From contig CM038050.1 in the NCBI GenBank assembly GCA_021397845.1, positions 112,767,891-112,831,890 on the forward strand: a DNA stretch of 64,000 bases, in the 5' to 3' direction. Position numbers and translations under genes: made by a program. The stretch's first letter is position 1. Each line of letters opens with the position of its first letter. Positions 54,019 through 64,000 of this stretch are shown piece by piece. The notes below the pieces were generated by a model. The model did not search any database and had not been told where the DNA came from. It worked only from the letters and a program-made list of their open reading frames with translations. This stretch comes from Areca catechu. Taxonomy: Eukaryota > Streptophyta > Magnoliopsida > Arecales > Arecaceae.

Positions 54019-55564
54019 TGTTGCCCAGGTGGCTTTTCCCAAGAGGGGGGTGAATTGGAAATTACAAAATTTTTGCAAGTATATGCACAAGTAATTCCTT
54101 TTAGTGGTTAGGTGCTGTGTCAATCAGAGATTAAATGCAGAAGCTGAAAGGTAAATCAAACACAACACAAACAAGGTAGGTTTATAGTGGTTCAGAGCAA
54201 CCCAGCTCCTACGTCCACTACCGAAGTTCACCACTTGGGATTTTCATTATATCTCCCAAACCAGAATACAGTCGGATTGTTTACAGGATCACAATCCCAA
54301 CCTCTACACTTTGGTTTTTGAACCGGGCTCACCAAAGAAACCCATACTAGGTTTTTACAGGCTCATCTAGAACCTCTATACTTTGGTTTTTGAAAAAAGC
54401 TTACCAAAGAAACCTATTTGGTTTTTACAATTAGGCTCACCAATAACCCAAATATTCTAAGAATAGAATAAAGAAGCAACAAAAATGACAAACTCTGTTG
54501 TCGGGTGGTTGCCAAGACAGCTCGAGTGAAGCTCTATTGAATGCTCTTTAATGCACTTCAATGGCTTCCTTGCTTTCTTCAAAAGGTACTTCAAGCTTCT
54601 GGTAAGAGTTGGTGAAGGCTTGAAGGATAACTTTAAAGCTCAAGTGCTCTCACTTCTAACTTCAATAAGTGTTCAATAAATGTCCATTAACTCATTAGTC
54701 ACTCCAAAGATATTCTCATACCTTATTTATAGAGACTTCAACTACCTTCCCTTGATTTTGAACGTTGTAGATCATTGGGAGGTGACAGGTTACTGTTGGA
54801 GCACTTTTGGAATTCAAAAACTGAAAACTGGAACTAGCCGTTGGAGGTGACCCCATCATTCCAGTCGGCTTGGACAATCTTCGAGTCAGCTCGAATCAAG
54901 TTCGGGTCGACTGGGCTGAATGCCAGTCGGCTAGCTTCCACAGTTGAGAAAATGTATCACTCTGGTCAAGTCGGCTAGACTGAATTCTAGTCGGCTTGGA
55001 TCTCAGAGGCTCTCAGAGCAATCTCAACCAAGTTCTGGATGAGTTGGCTGGGCTAAATTCTAGTCAGCTCGAATCCCTGAGAATCTCATAACACTTTCAA
55101 CTAAGTTCTGGACAAGTCGGCTGGGCCTTGGTGCCAGTCGGCTGGATCTGTGTACCGGAGAACTTCTTTCCTGTGCCAGTGCTAGAGTCGACTGGTTCCT
55201 CCATCCAGTCGGCTTGAGATTTGTTCTTCAGCCAGATCAAACTCAATCTTCCAGAACACTTGTCCCAAGTTTTGAAAACTTCTTCAAGGTCTTCTTACAA
55301 TAAATTTAAGAAAAAAAAATTGAAGCTTGAAAACTACTAGAAGTAACCCTTTAACTTGATTTAAGTAGGAAATTTTTGTTGGGTTCTTCTTTACAAGATT
55401 ATAAACACTTTACAACTCAACACAAAGCAATAAAGATTGTAGGATTTAGAAAGTATGTCAAAGTAGTTGTCCTACAAAAACTTGTCAATCATTTGAAGAA
55501 TGTTAGACAACCAAATGTATGCTCCAATATTTTGTTATCATCAAAATCACTTTAGGGGTCAACA
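54019..55564 (-). repeat. 3' LTR of B3
   Basis: 1546 bp, TGTTGCCCAGG...GGGTCAACA. TATA box on the minus strand, TCTATAAATAAGG (about 54720-54733). About 12 copies of (C/T)AGTCGGCT(G/A/T)G motifs at 54865-55230, upstream of the TATA box. Preceded by GATAT. Confidence 0.88.
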
Positions 55565-56318
55565 ATCTCTCCCTTTTTGATGATGACAAAACACTGGACA
55601 TGAAAAGAATTTATTCTATTCACAAGTATGGGTGTGTATCATAATAAGCATTTACAGTTGTTTGACAATTCATAAAATCAACTGTAATCTCAAATATATA
55701 TCAATATATGCTATACAGTTATGCACAAGGTCAAATTCATAAACTGTAAGTATCAGAGAATGATTGCTTGGATGTATCAAGCAGCATTAAGTATTGATAG
55801 ATAGATGTAATAAGTAGAGAGCATCATAGTAGTCATTGAAGCATGTAAATTAAACATGTATATCTCCCCCTTTTTATAAAATTTCTAAATAATAAGAAAT
55901 TTCTCTAAGTTTCTCCCCCTTTAACATTCATTTGAACATCTTAGCAGGAAAAGTATGCGAAAAATCATTAAGCTCCCCCTGTCTAATTCACTTTATCAGT
56001 TCTATTCCAATTCAATTAGCTTTTCCTTTCATGCACTCTATAGTTCTTCCCCTTTTTGTCATCAATTCAAAAAGGTTAAACAGATAAGCTCAGAATTTTA
56101 AATAGATTGAGAAAGTTTCAAGATTTATTTGAGATAATTTCACTTTCTTAACTTAGAGAGAGAATTCTATTCAAGAAAATAGAGAGTGTAAACAGAATAA
56201 CACAAATGCACAATAATGTCAAAAAGATGTTCATCTCATTTCTATCAAAAAATTTCAGTACATCAACCATTACAAGAGTTTCAAAGAGCAACCAAAAAGT
56301 ACTGAAACTACAAAATAT
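55565..56318 (-). other. B3 3' spacer
   Basis: Polypurine tract at 55565-55581 (minus TCAAAAAGGGAGAGAT). Weak GTATCAGAG-type boxes at 55750 and 55774. Repeated CTCCCCCT(T) runs at 55864, 55913, 55973 and 56048. No gene. Confidence 0.55.
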
Positions 56319-58163
56319 CTACTCAGAATCATCCTTAGGAACATTGGCACCATGCCAAGAAGTAAGTCTAGGATGTCTGCTAAAGGAAGCATGTGGAGGA
56401 GGAGCCCTAGGGTGATGAGAAGTACTAGGAGCCCTAGTAGAAATGGGAGGTGGATCATACAAGGGTCTGGTCCTAGCAGTGACCTCCAAGGATCTGACAG
56501 TGCCACAGATAGACACCATCTTTATCCAAATTGCTCCTAGCTGTTGCTCCATATCTTTGAGGCTTGCTGGCACTTTGTTCGCTGCCTCCTTCATCTCACC
56601 TATTTCTTTCTGCATTGATATAAGCTCAGAAGCTTGGACATTGGCGAATGCCTCAGCTGATCCTCGAAGTCTTCCAAGCTCCGACCTGATGATCCCAATG
56701 CCTCTAGTATAATCATCAACCATACTCCTTGTCTCTGTAACTGTGCCCATCTTGCATCTAAGCTCCCTCAACTCAGTTTGGTATTCATTTAATGTAGCAT
56801 CCATAGATTTCAAAATTGCTTCAGAACTTGAAGAGATACAATTTAGGATTGGTTGAAGTTCTATCTGAGGAGTTATCTTGAAGCTTCCATAGCTTCAACC
56901 TTTCCTTGTAGATTTGACACATGCTCTTCCAGTCTATCTAATTTGCTGTCCACTAACTTTTTCAAATCACTAAATAAAGAAGTTATTGTACCTGTCAGTA
57001 ATCTGTCAAGCTTCTCATCTGTTCTTCAATCTGAACTTGAATGATTGGAGGTTGTGGTGCTATAGAGGGGTAGTCAGGTAAAGGAACATCATGTGCAGGC
57101 AAATCAAACTCTGCTACAGGCATATCAAACATAGGAGAAGGTGCTCTAGTCTCCTCAACATAGTAGCAGGCTCAGAAATATGTGACTCAAGCTCAGGTAC
57201 TAGTGTAGAAGAAGTTCCAGCTACTTCTATATTCTCTTCCTCTTCTTCCTCTTCACTACTACTTAAGCTGCCTATAGCCCTTACATTTGTGCCTTTCTTT
57301 CTCTATACTCCTTCCACTTGGAAGTACCCCATCCTCTCTAGAGTTTTGGAAGTGTATACATCTGTATGATGCAATTCTAATCCATTTTCACCCTCCAAAC
57401 TTACTCTATGAGATTTAAACAATAGGGTCATTCCATAGGGTAGACATGATTTTGCCTTTCTAACTGTCTCCTTCATTTGCATAATTATAATGTATGACAG
57501 ATTGACAGGAGTTTTCTCTAAAATGTGTTCCATAAGGCATAAATCTTTTTCACTTACCCAGTCAAATCTTCCGGTTCTTTGCAAGAAAATTTTACAAATA
57601 AAATTGTGAAGCAATCTCATTTCCAATGATAGGGTGTTAGCAAAAACTGTACCAATTCCTCCAACATCTTCTTTGTTCAGTATTGTTCTTAGAGTCTTCT
57701 CTCTATTGTCAATTACTAGAAACTTCACTCCCTCTGAAGGTAAGTCCAATACACCTTGTAGAAATTCCTCATTGACTATAATCCTCTTTCCTTTAACCAT
57801 GGACTCCACATGATTAGTTCCCAATCTTAAATTTTCATAAAAACTTCTAACCAGAGAGGGATAGGTCTTTTCATTCAAAGAACAAAATTTTCTCCACCCT
57901 TAATCTTCAATTAAGTCTCCTAATTTCAATCCAATTCCCTTAATAAACTCAAAATTAATGCATCGGCCAGAGGTTACCAGACAAGTAGACATTGAGGGCA
58001 CTTGGCTAAGAATGGTTGGAGCATCCCTTGCGACCTCTTCTACAGGTTCTTCATTGTGAACGAAGCTTCATGGCTCTTCTTGACACCTTTTTGACCTTCT
58101 TTCCTTTTCAACCGATGGAGCAGCCCTAATGGAACGTTTACCCATTGCATGCTTGGGTGCCAT
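56319..58163 (-). pseudogene. Envelope-like (extra) ORF of SIRE element B3
   Basis: ATG at 58163 ('MAPK', as in B1). A 191-codon uninterrupted part (57878-57303) reads 'LVRSFYENLRLGTNHVES', 'VNEEFLQGVLDLPSEGVKFL', 'ANTLSLEMRLLHNFICKIFL' and 'DWVSEKDLCLMEHIL': the putative plant transposon protein domain. Then come an acidic Glu run (57290-57240) and a 164-codon coiled coil plus Pro/Arg/His-rich tail (56813-56319). The same layout as B1 but better preserved; breaks lie near 58075, 57900 and between 57300 and 56820. No membrane segment was recognised. Function unknown. Confidence 0.78.
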
Positions 58164-58520
58164 TGCTAGGAAAGATTGAAAATTGAGAGATTGGAGTATT
58201 TGGAAGGGAGATAGAAATTTTTGGAGCAGGTTTTGGAGAGGTACGAACCGTTAAAGAAGACAAAATAGGGGTTAAATGGTTCGGAGAAGGGTTTATAACC
58301 CAAGGCAAAACACATAGGCGCAAAATTCTAGTCGACTCGAGTAGCCCTAAAAAGGCTCGATTTGGCTCAGCCAGAGCTCTCCTAAAACCATCAGATGATC
58401 TAGTTAACTCGAAACTGCTCGAGTCGGCTAGGCCAGAACTCGCTCAAAACTCTCAGAAATTCCAGTCGACTCGGATTAAGATCTAGTCGACTCGAATAGA
58501 GAAAATAGAGTTTTTGAAAA
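58164..58520 (-). promoter_or_regulatory. Promoter-like region and motif array upstream of B3 envelope-like ORF
   Basis: A TATA box (minus-strand GGGTTATAAACCC, about 58289-58301) lies about 130 bp upstream of the ATG. Five or so motif copies, such as CTAGTCGACTCGAG (58329), CTCGAGTCGGCTAGG (58418), CAGTCGACTCGGA (58463) and CTAGTCGACTCGAA (58482), lie immediately further upstream. This parallels the LTR, where the array precedes the TATA box. Promoter function is inferred. Confidence 0.55.
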
Positions 58521-58647
58521 TTTGATCATAAATCAGAAAGATTTTGAGGAGAATTTTAGAGAAAATTAAGGCTCAATAAAATAGAATAAATTCAAAAGGT
58601 TCTCTAGATAATATTTTCTTAAACTTGAAGGAATTAGGTTAGAGAAT
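58521..58647 (-). other. AT-rich spacer between B3 RNase H and envelope-like ORF
   Basis: AT-rich, no feature recognised. Confidence 0.4.
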
Positions 58648-59825
58648 TTAGAAAGGATCACAAAGTCCTAATTTACTCCTAATTAGCTCAAATCTATCTT
58701 GATTGAGTGGCTTAATGAATATGTCAGCTAATTGATCATCAGTATGAACAAAATCAAGCACAATATCATCATTTGAAACATGATCTCTAATAAAATGATG
58801 TCTAATTTCAATGTGCTTGGTTCTAGAGTGTTGAATTAGATTCTTCGTCAAATTGATAGCACTTGTGTTATCAAATTTAATTAGAATTTTAGATTGTGAT
58901 ACACCAAAGTCTTCTAGTTGTTATTTAATCCATAATACTTGAGCACAACAACTACCAGCAGCCACGTACTCAGCCTCAGCTGTAGACAAGGCTACAGAGT
59001 TTTGCTTCTTACAGTGCCATGAAATTAAATTTAACCATAGAAATTGGCATGTACCGCTAGTACTTTTTCTATCTATTTTACAACCAGCATAATCAACATC
59101 AAAGAATCCAATCAAATTCAAAGTAGAATGTTTAGAATACCAAATTCCTAAATTACTTGTTCCTTTCAAATATTTAATTATTCTTTTTACAGCAAGCATA
59201 GTGTTTCTTTCGGTGATGACTGAAATCTAGCACATACACATACACTATATAATATGTCAGGTCTACTTGCAGTCAAATACAATAAGGATCCGATCATACC
59301 TCTATATAGCTTTTGGTCAACATTGGATCCATTCTCATCTTTGTCCAATCTGCAAGCTGGGCTCATGGGTGTGCTCATTGATTTGCTAATCCATACCAAA
59401 CTTTTTGATGATATCCTTGATGTATTTGGCTTGGTTGATGAAGATGCCTTCCTTTGTTTGTTTTACTTGAAGTCCAAGGAAGTAGTTCAGCTCGCCCATT
59501 AAGCTCATTTCAAATTCTCCCTGCATAAGCTTAGCAAATTCTTTACATAGAGTTTCGTTAGTTGCACCAAAATTGATGTCATCCACATATATTTGTACAA
59601 CTAAGATATCGTTATTTTTCTTTTTAATAAATAGAGTTTTGTCTACATTACCTCTTGAAAAATTATTTTTAATTAAGAAAGTGCTAAGTTATCATACTAG
59701 GCTCTAGGTTCTTGTTTCAAACCATACAATGCTTTGTTTAATTTAAATACATGGTTTGGAAAAGTGTGATTTTCAAAACTTCGTGGTTGTTCCACAAAAA
59801 CTTGTTCAGAGATAAAACTAATACT
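58648..59825 (-). pseudogene. Reverse transcriptase (C-terminal part) and RNase H of SIRE element B3
   Basis: RT begins mid-domain at about 59815 ('ISEQVFVEQPRSFENH', 'LNKALYGLKQEPRA'). The catalytic YVDD box is intact at about 59575. It continues with 'GELNYFLGLQVKQTKEGIFINQAKYIKDIIKKFGM' and 'TASRPDILYSVCVCARFQ'. RNase H: 'RIIKYLKGTSNLGIWYS', 'GFFDVDYAGCKIDRKSTSG', 'KKQNSVALSTAEAEYVAAGS', 'TKHIEIRHHFIRDHV', ending 'LGLCDPF' at 58648. Four or five stops or frame changes. Confidence 0.9.
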
Positions 59826-60870
59826 TTGATAAGTGTATCAAGATGTATGGCTTCATTAGGAATGGAGAGGAACCTTGTATATATAAGTGGGCAAATATTT
59901 CTGTAGTTGTATTTCTTGTCTTGTATGTGGATGACATTCTCCTAATCGGGAATGACATTCCAGCATTACAAGGAATAAAGGTTTGGCTTTCATCTCAATT
60001 CTCTATGAAAGACTTAGCTGAAACCTCATACATACTGGATATGAAGATCTATAGAGATAGATCCAAGAGGTTTCTGAAACTGTCCCAATCTATGTACATA
60101 GACACTGTGTTGAAGCGGTTCAGCATGGAGAATTCTAAAAGAGGATATCTTTCGATAGGTCATGGAATTACCTTTTCCAAGAAGGATTGTGTGACAACTC
60201 CTGAGAAAAGAAAGCATATGAGTAAGATTCCATATGCTTCGGTAGTAGGTTCTATTATGTATGCTATGCTATGTACTAGACCAAACGTGGCATACTCACT
60301 AGGGGTAGTGAGCAGATACCAGTCTGACCCAGGTGAAGATCATTAAAAAGTTGTTAAGAACATCCTTAATTATTTGAGAAATACTAAGAAGCAATGGCTT
60401 ATTTATGGAGATTCTGACTTAAAACTCATGGGGTACACTGACTCCAGTTTCAGTCAGATAGAGATGATAGCAAGAGTATATCTGGTTTTGTATTTATCCT
60501 TAATGGTGAAGCTATCTGCTGAAAAAGTTTCAAGCAGTATACAGTGGCTGATTCTATTTGCGAGGTAGAGTATATTGCAGCATCGAATGTAGCAAAGGAG
60601 ACTGTTCGATCGTGGAAGTTCTTAGGTGAGCTCGGAGTGGCACCTTTCTTAGATGGTCCTATTTCGGTGTATTGTGACAGCACTAAAGCCATAGCTCAAG
60701 CCAAAGAGTCAAAGTCATATCAGCGGACCAAGCATATTCTGCATCGTTATCACCTTGTTTGGGACATTATTGAATGAGATGATATCGAGCTTCTGAAGAT
60801 CGATGGTAAGGAGAACCTGGCTGATCCCTTCACTAAAGCCATTGGAATTCAAGAGTTCGACGATTGTAAA
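59826..60870 (+). pseudogene. RT C-terminal part and RNase H of copia E
   Basis: 'VVFLVLYVDDILLIGNDI' (YVDD intact), 'GIKVWLSSQFSMKDLAETSYILDMKIYRDRSKR', 'VVGSIMYAMLCTRPNVAYSLGVVSRYQSDPGEDH' then TAA at 60344. RNase H in two frames: 'MGYTDSSFS', 'ADSICEVEYIAASNVAKETVRSWKFLGEL', 'VYCDSTKAIAQAKES' and 'KHILHRYHLVWDI', a TGA, and a broken end near 60870. Tork-like type, as D and C. Confidence 0.88.
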
Positions 60871-60876
60871 TGGAGT

Positions 60877-62770
60877 TATTGAGAATTATGTTCTAAAGCC
60901 AATCATCTAGGCTGTAGATGGTTGTGCGACTCATGTATATGTATATGAATTATTGAATTGAATATAAAATTTATTCTGGTTGTTCATCACATGACATCTT
61001 CTTAATTGAACTCTTGTGTGATAATGTCCTTTGAGCTACCTTGTATGCGATATAGAGAAGATGCATCATGTATTTCATAAATTGGTTCGTGACCAAACAA
61101 AAAATACACTGTTTCAGGATGATGGTGTATTAAGAGTAGGATGTTGATATCATATATGTTGATTGTCCTCTTAACCAAGTAGCATGGAAATGCTGATATG
61201 ACATCAGGTGTTGTGTTCGATACTTCACTGACATGACTCTCATGCGAGATTCTCTTTCTATCGAAGAGGAGTCTTGCATTAGAATGTGGATATGAATTAT
61301 TTCTCTGACTTGAGATCACTATAGCAGTTTGTGAGCAACCACTATGCTTAGGTGCCGGACTATCCGAATTTCTAATCCGGTGATGGAAGGTTGCTGGAAA
61401 CAGTCAAGTACTTATATAGCAATAGTAGGATCAAGATAGGATTGACCACTCTAAATAGTTTGGATTGAATGCTTAATAAGCCTCAATTAAGAAAGACCTT
61501 GGCCAGGTCATTCCTTGTAAGGAGTTACAAGGATTCTTTGTTTGAGACATATTGAGATGGACTGATTAGGGTTGAGTAGTTTATTCCTAAACTATCTAGA
61601 GCATCAGGAGGACAAAGGAATAAGTTCAATGATATTCCATATTCGATAGGTTCATGTTGCTCTGTAACCTTCAACCTATCCAGACGCTAGGTGTCATTGC
61701 TAGATGGCGACTTTGGTTGGTACTGGAAATGTTCCTGTGCTACTGGTTTAGTGTTTGAACCTACGGGGTCACACACCAAGGGGTTTCTTCTTGCTTTATT
61801 GGCATGCGAATGATTGGAAATCATTCCGGACTAGTTTGATAAGAGTTGTCAATACTGATCTCGAGCCAACTCGAACAATCGAGTCGACTCAGCTCGAGCC
61901 CACTCGAACAGACGAGTCGACTCGTCTGATTGACTACTGAAATTTGAGAATGCTTCATTAAATGCTGTAATGGTTATGGGGTTTAATGATGGGTGTTTCG
62001 AGTTTTTACTGGTTGCATTGCTGAATTCCAAAGGTTTTCATAACCTGCTTGGATCCTTAGAGACTCAAAACTCTCGACTTCCAAAGGTTTTCATAACTTC
62101 CTTGGAATCCTTAGAGACTCAAAACTCTCGACTAATCTCTTATTATACCCTCTTAATGGTTTTGGGGGCTGCTGTTAACAAGGCAGTGCTAAAGAAGGTG
62201 GATGGTTCATGTTCCTGACGTTCCACACTCCAGATTGGATTAAGGTTGAGACTATGCCCAATTCCTGGGTTAGAGATCTTGCTTGATCCTTGAGAGATTT
62301 AGAGATCTAATCTCTAGAGTGGGTGTTTGAGTTTTGGGAGGGATTCTTGTGTGCTACCTTCTATTGAAGGTTTAGGAAAGAAAGAACTGGGAGGGTCCTT
62401 GGTCTTTGTTCCAGCACCACTTCAGCGACAGGTTCTTCAAGGAGTTGAAGATGAAGTCCTCAGTTCTTCAAGGAGTTGAAGATCGAGTCTGCTGCTGCCA
62501 TTAGTATTTCTGGAGGGGCTAGCACATCGTAGGAAGGAGAAGGAATCCATTTACTCGGTGTGACCACCTGTAGAGGCAGTATGTGTGTGCTGCTCGCAGA
62601 GCCGGAGCTCTTCTCACAAATTGAAGTAGTCCCTGGTGATCGTCACTGAGGTATGCCTTTAGATTTATGTTTAACATATTATAATATGCTGCATCGTTAT
62701 GTGAATCTAGAATAGTTCTGATTTCCATTCAATGGATGCTTGATTTCATACATACATTATTCTATTTATG
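60877..62770 (+). repeat. LTR of copia E (right end approximate)
   Basis: Starts after the polypurine remnant and shares 'AAAGCCAATC', 'CGATATAGAGA' and 'TTGTCCTCTTAACCAA' blocks with C's LTR read in reverse. It carries a block of GAGTCGACTCG motifs (61862-61922) not seen in C. Two copies of a 57-bp-spaced repeat 'CCAAAGGTTTTCATAAC..CTTGGA' occur at 62028-62130. No gene. Confidence 0.65.
61862..61925. promoter_or_regulatory. GAGTCGACTCG motif cluster in E LTR
   Basis: CTCGAGCC.ACTCGAAC occurs twice and CGAGTCGACTC twice within 64 bp, strongly palindromic. It resembles the SIRE motif although E belongs to another copia lineage. A TATA-like ATTATAC lies about 220 bp downstream (62143). Confidence 0.5.
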
Positions 62771-63267
62771 CATCAAGATCTACATAGGGAACCTGTGTTA
62801 ATTAGATTAACATTCTTAGATAAATTGTTTATCTGCTTCTGCTGTATCATGCAATCTAGAAAAGTTCTTAAATTTCATATCTCGGGCCGTGCCCCACGAT
62901 TCCTGTTTACTTAGTTCCCAATAACTACTTCAAACTGGGTTAGTCACCAAGGCCATCTGGTCATAGGAGCTAAGTAGGTTTTAAAGGCCCTCCTTTCCCA
63001 TTCAATGGGGTCTCCAATGGCATGTTGGGGTGCTACTATGGCCTTATCCCATGAACAAGTAAGGTGAAAGGATTGTTATTTGAATCATGCTATGGTTATG
63101 CATATTAGGGTTAATATGCTTATTTGATGAAATATGTGTCATACTGTCATGGTTAATTAGGATGTGTTTGAGATCATCAAAGCCCCCATAAAAAATTATA
63201 TTTAGACATTGATGAGGGATGAACTAGATGGATGCGGGATAAATATGATACTAATGGACATGATAAA
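62771..63267. other. Unassigned sequence after E LTR
   Basis: Possibly the leader of E's neighbour copy; it has no coding frame or clear match to the C leader. Mixed composition, with 'GGGGTGCTACTATGGCC' near 63030. Confidence 0.35.
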
Positions 63268-63731
63268 ATTTTAGATTATATGAAAGCAGGATTTTCAGAT
63301 TTTAGATGGTTTAATTCACTAAAAAGATCAAAAATGAGCTAGGGTATTATGTAAAGATCTAGTTCTACCCACATAGCAAGATCTAACAAAATAATAAAGA
63401 AAAGAAGGATCCTAGGATTAAGAAACACCTATTAGGAACATGTTCAACTTCAAAACTTAGACAAAGAGAGAAGGGAAGGGTTAGATTTACCTAGCAATGA
63501 TTTTAGATTATATGAAAGCAAGATTTTCAAGTTTTAGATGGTTTGATTCCCGAAAAAGATCAAAAACAAGCTAGGGTTTTATGTAAAGATGTAGTTCTAC
63601 CCACATAGCAAGATCTAACAAAATAATAAAGAAAAGAAGGATCCTAGGGTTAAGAAACACCTATTAGGAACATGTTTAACTTCAAAACTCAGACAAAGAG
63701 AGAAGGGAAGGGTTAGATTTACCTAGCAATG
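63268..63731. repeat. Two-copy 232-bp tandem duplication
   Basis: 63268-63499 and 63500-63731 are head-to-tail copies of exactly 232 bp starting ATTTTAGATTATATGAAAGC and ending ACCTAGCAATG. By eye they differ at only about 15 sites. No coding content. Confidence 0.95.
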
Positions 63732-64000
63732 ATTTCCTTGATGTCGTAGAAGCAATCCCACCACTTAGATCGGCACCTAGATGATGAAGCCTTGTTCCCA
63801 CGGATTCGCCTGCTTTTTATCAGCTAGTTACGAGGGTAAGGAAGACTTCATCCAAGGTTTGTTTCTCTTGAGGGATCCTGCAAACATCAAAGGTTAGGAC
63901 AGTAGATGATAGGAAAAATATGAAACATATTGTTGGAAGAGAATAGAAAGTGGGAGGTGCGCCTGGGCTGATTGGTGGCCTGGATGGATGTTAGACACCT
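63732..64000. other. Unassigned right edge
   Basis: More GC-rich than the preceding DNA; no frame, repeat or LTR boundary recognised. It may be the start of another repetitive element beyond the window. Confidence 0.3.

Larger units (their letters stand above)
54019..59825 (-). mobile_element. SIRE-lineage copia element B3, 5' truncated
   Basis: Minus strand: RT (from 59825) and RNase H to 58648, spacer with motif array, envelope-like ORF (58163-56319), 3' spacer, polypurine tract and 3' LTR (55564-54019). The 5' LTR, gag, protease and integrase are absent; the break at 59825 lies in RT, next to copia E in opposite orientation. Confidence 0.85.
59826..62770 (+). mobile_element. Copia fragment E: RT, RNase H and LTR (relative of C)
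   Basis: Begins inside RT ('FDKCIKMYGFIRNGEEPCIYKW') head to head with B3. RT and RNase H run to about 60870, then a polypurine remnant (AAATGGAGT) and an LTR starting 60877 (TATTGAGAATT, from TGTTGGGAATT). The LTR aligns with the C LTR in reverse orientation. A degenerate primer-site-like stretch at about 62769-62785 suggests that, as in C, 5' internal sequence follows the LTR. No target duplication. Confidence 0.75.

Overview
This is plant nuclear DNA, from an angiosperm, made almost entirely of nested LTR retrotransposons. No intact host gene, rRNA, tRNA gene, CRISPR array or bacterial feature is visible. The plant assignment rests on the lineages present: a Tat-type Ty3/gypsy element with two RNase H domains and antisense ORFs, several SIRE-type Ty1/copia elements with an envelope-like ORF, Tork-like copia elements, and a chromovirus. 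The only host-like coding sequence is one broken exon of peroxisomal serine--glyoxylate aminotransferase (9397-9608). The species cannot be named from the sequence.

Layout, left to right. (1) 1-259 is the end of an LTR of family X, inserted in a Tat-type gypsy element (H1, minus strand, to 9176). H1 has two antisense ORFs at 260-932 and about 1500-2234, a repeat-rich spacer, decayed pol (2846-6640), gag (7142-8203) and a 5' LTR (8285-9176). (2) 9177-10138 is host-like DNA with the aminotransferase exon. (3) 10139-12503 is the 5' LTR and start of the PBS of copia element P (plus strand), interrupted by SIRE element A0 (minus). (4) A0's 3' LTR is split by complete SIRE element B1 (12797-26158, target duplication CTAAT). 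Much of B1's pol is replaced by a copia chunk, C (18125-22785). (5) A0's 3' internal region (27298-29287) is cut by SIRE element B2 (plus, from 29288). B2's gag carries two solo LTRs of family X (31482-33087, 33699-34934). B2 is split by copia element D (minus, 35628-51884, duplication GCAGG). D's 5' LTR is split by chromovirus G (plus, 45132-51461, duplication CACTC). (6) B2 pol resumes at 51885 and is cut at 54019 by a truncated SIRE, B3 (minus). B3 meets copia fragment E (plus, 59826 to about 62770) head to head. (7) The right end is unassigned apart from an exact two-copy 232-bp tandem duplication. The deepest chain is P, A0, B2, D, G inside host-like DNA.

No element is intact. D and G are the best preserved: D has intact RT and integrase catalytic residues and few breaks, and G has many nonsense codons, most of them TAG or TGA of the kind expected from cytosine deamination.

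The most interesting signals are non-coding. D's 5' leader holds four stem-loops whose stems differ in sequence while a roughly 20-nt loop is conserved. The SIRE elements carry repeated GTATCAGAGC boxes near the 3' end that are reverse complementary to their own tRNA primer binding site. The SIRE elements also carry GAGTCGGCTCGG-type motif arrays both upstream of the LTR TATA box and upstream of the separate envelope-like ORF.
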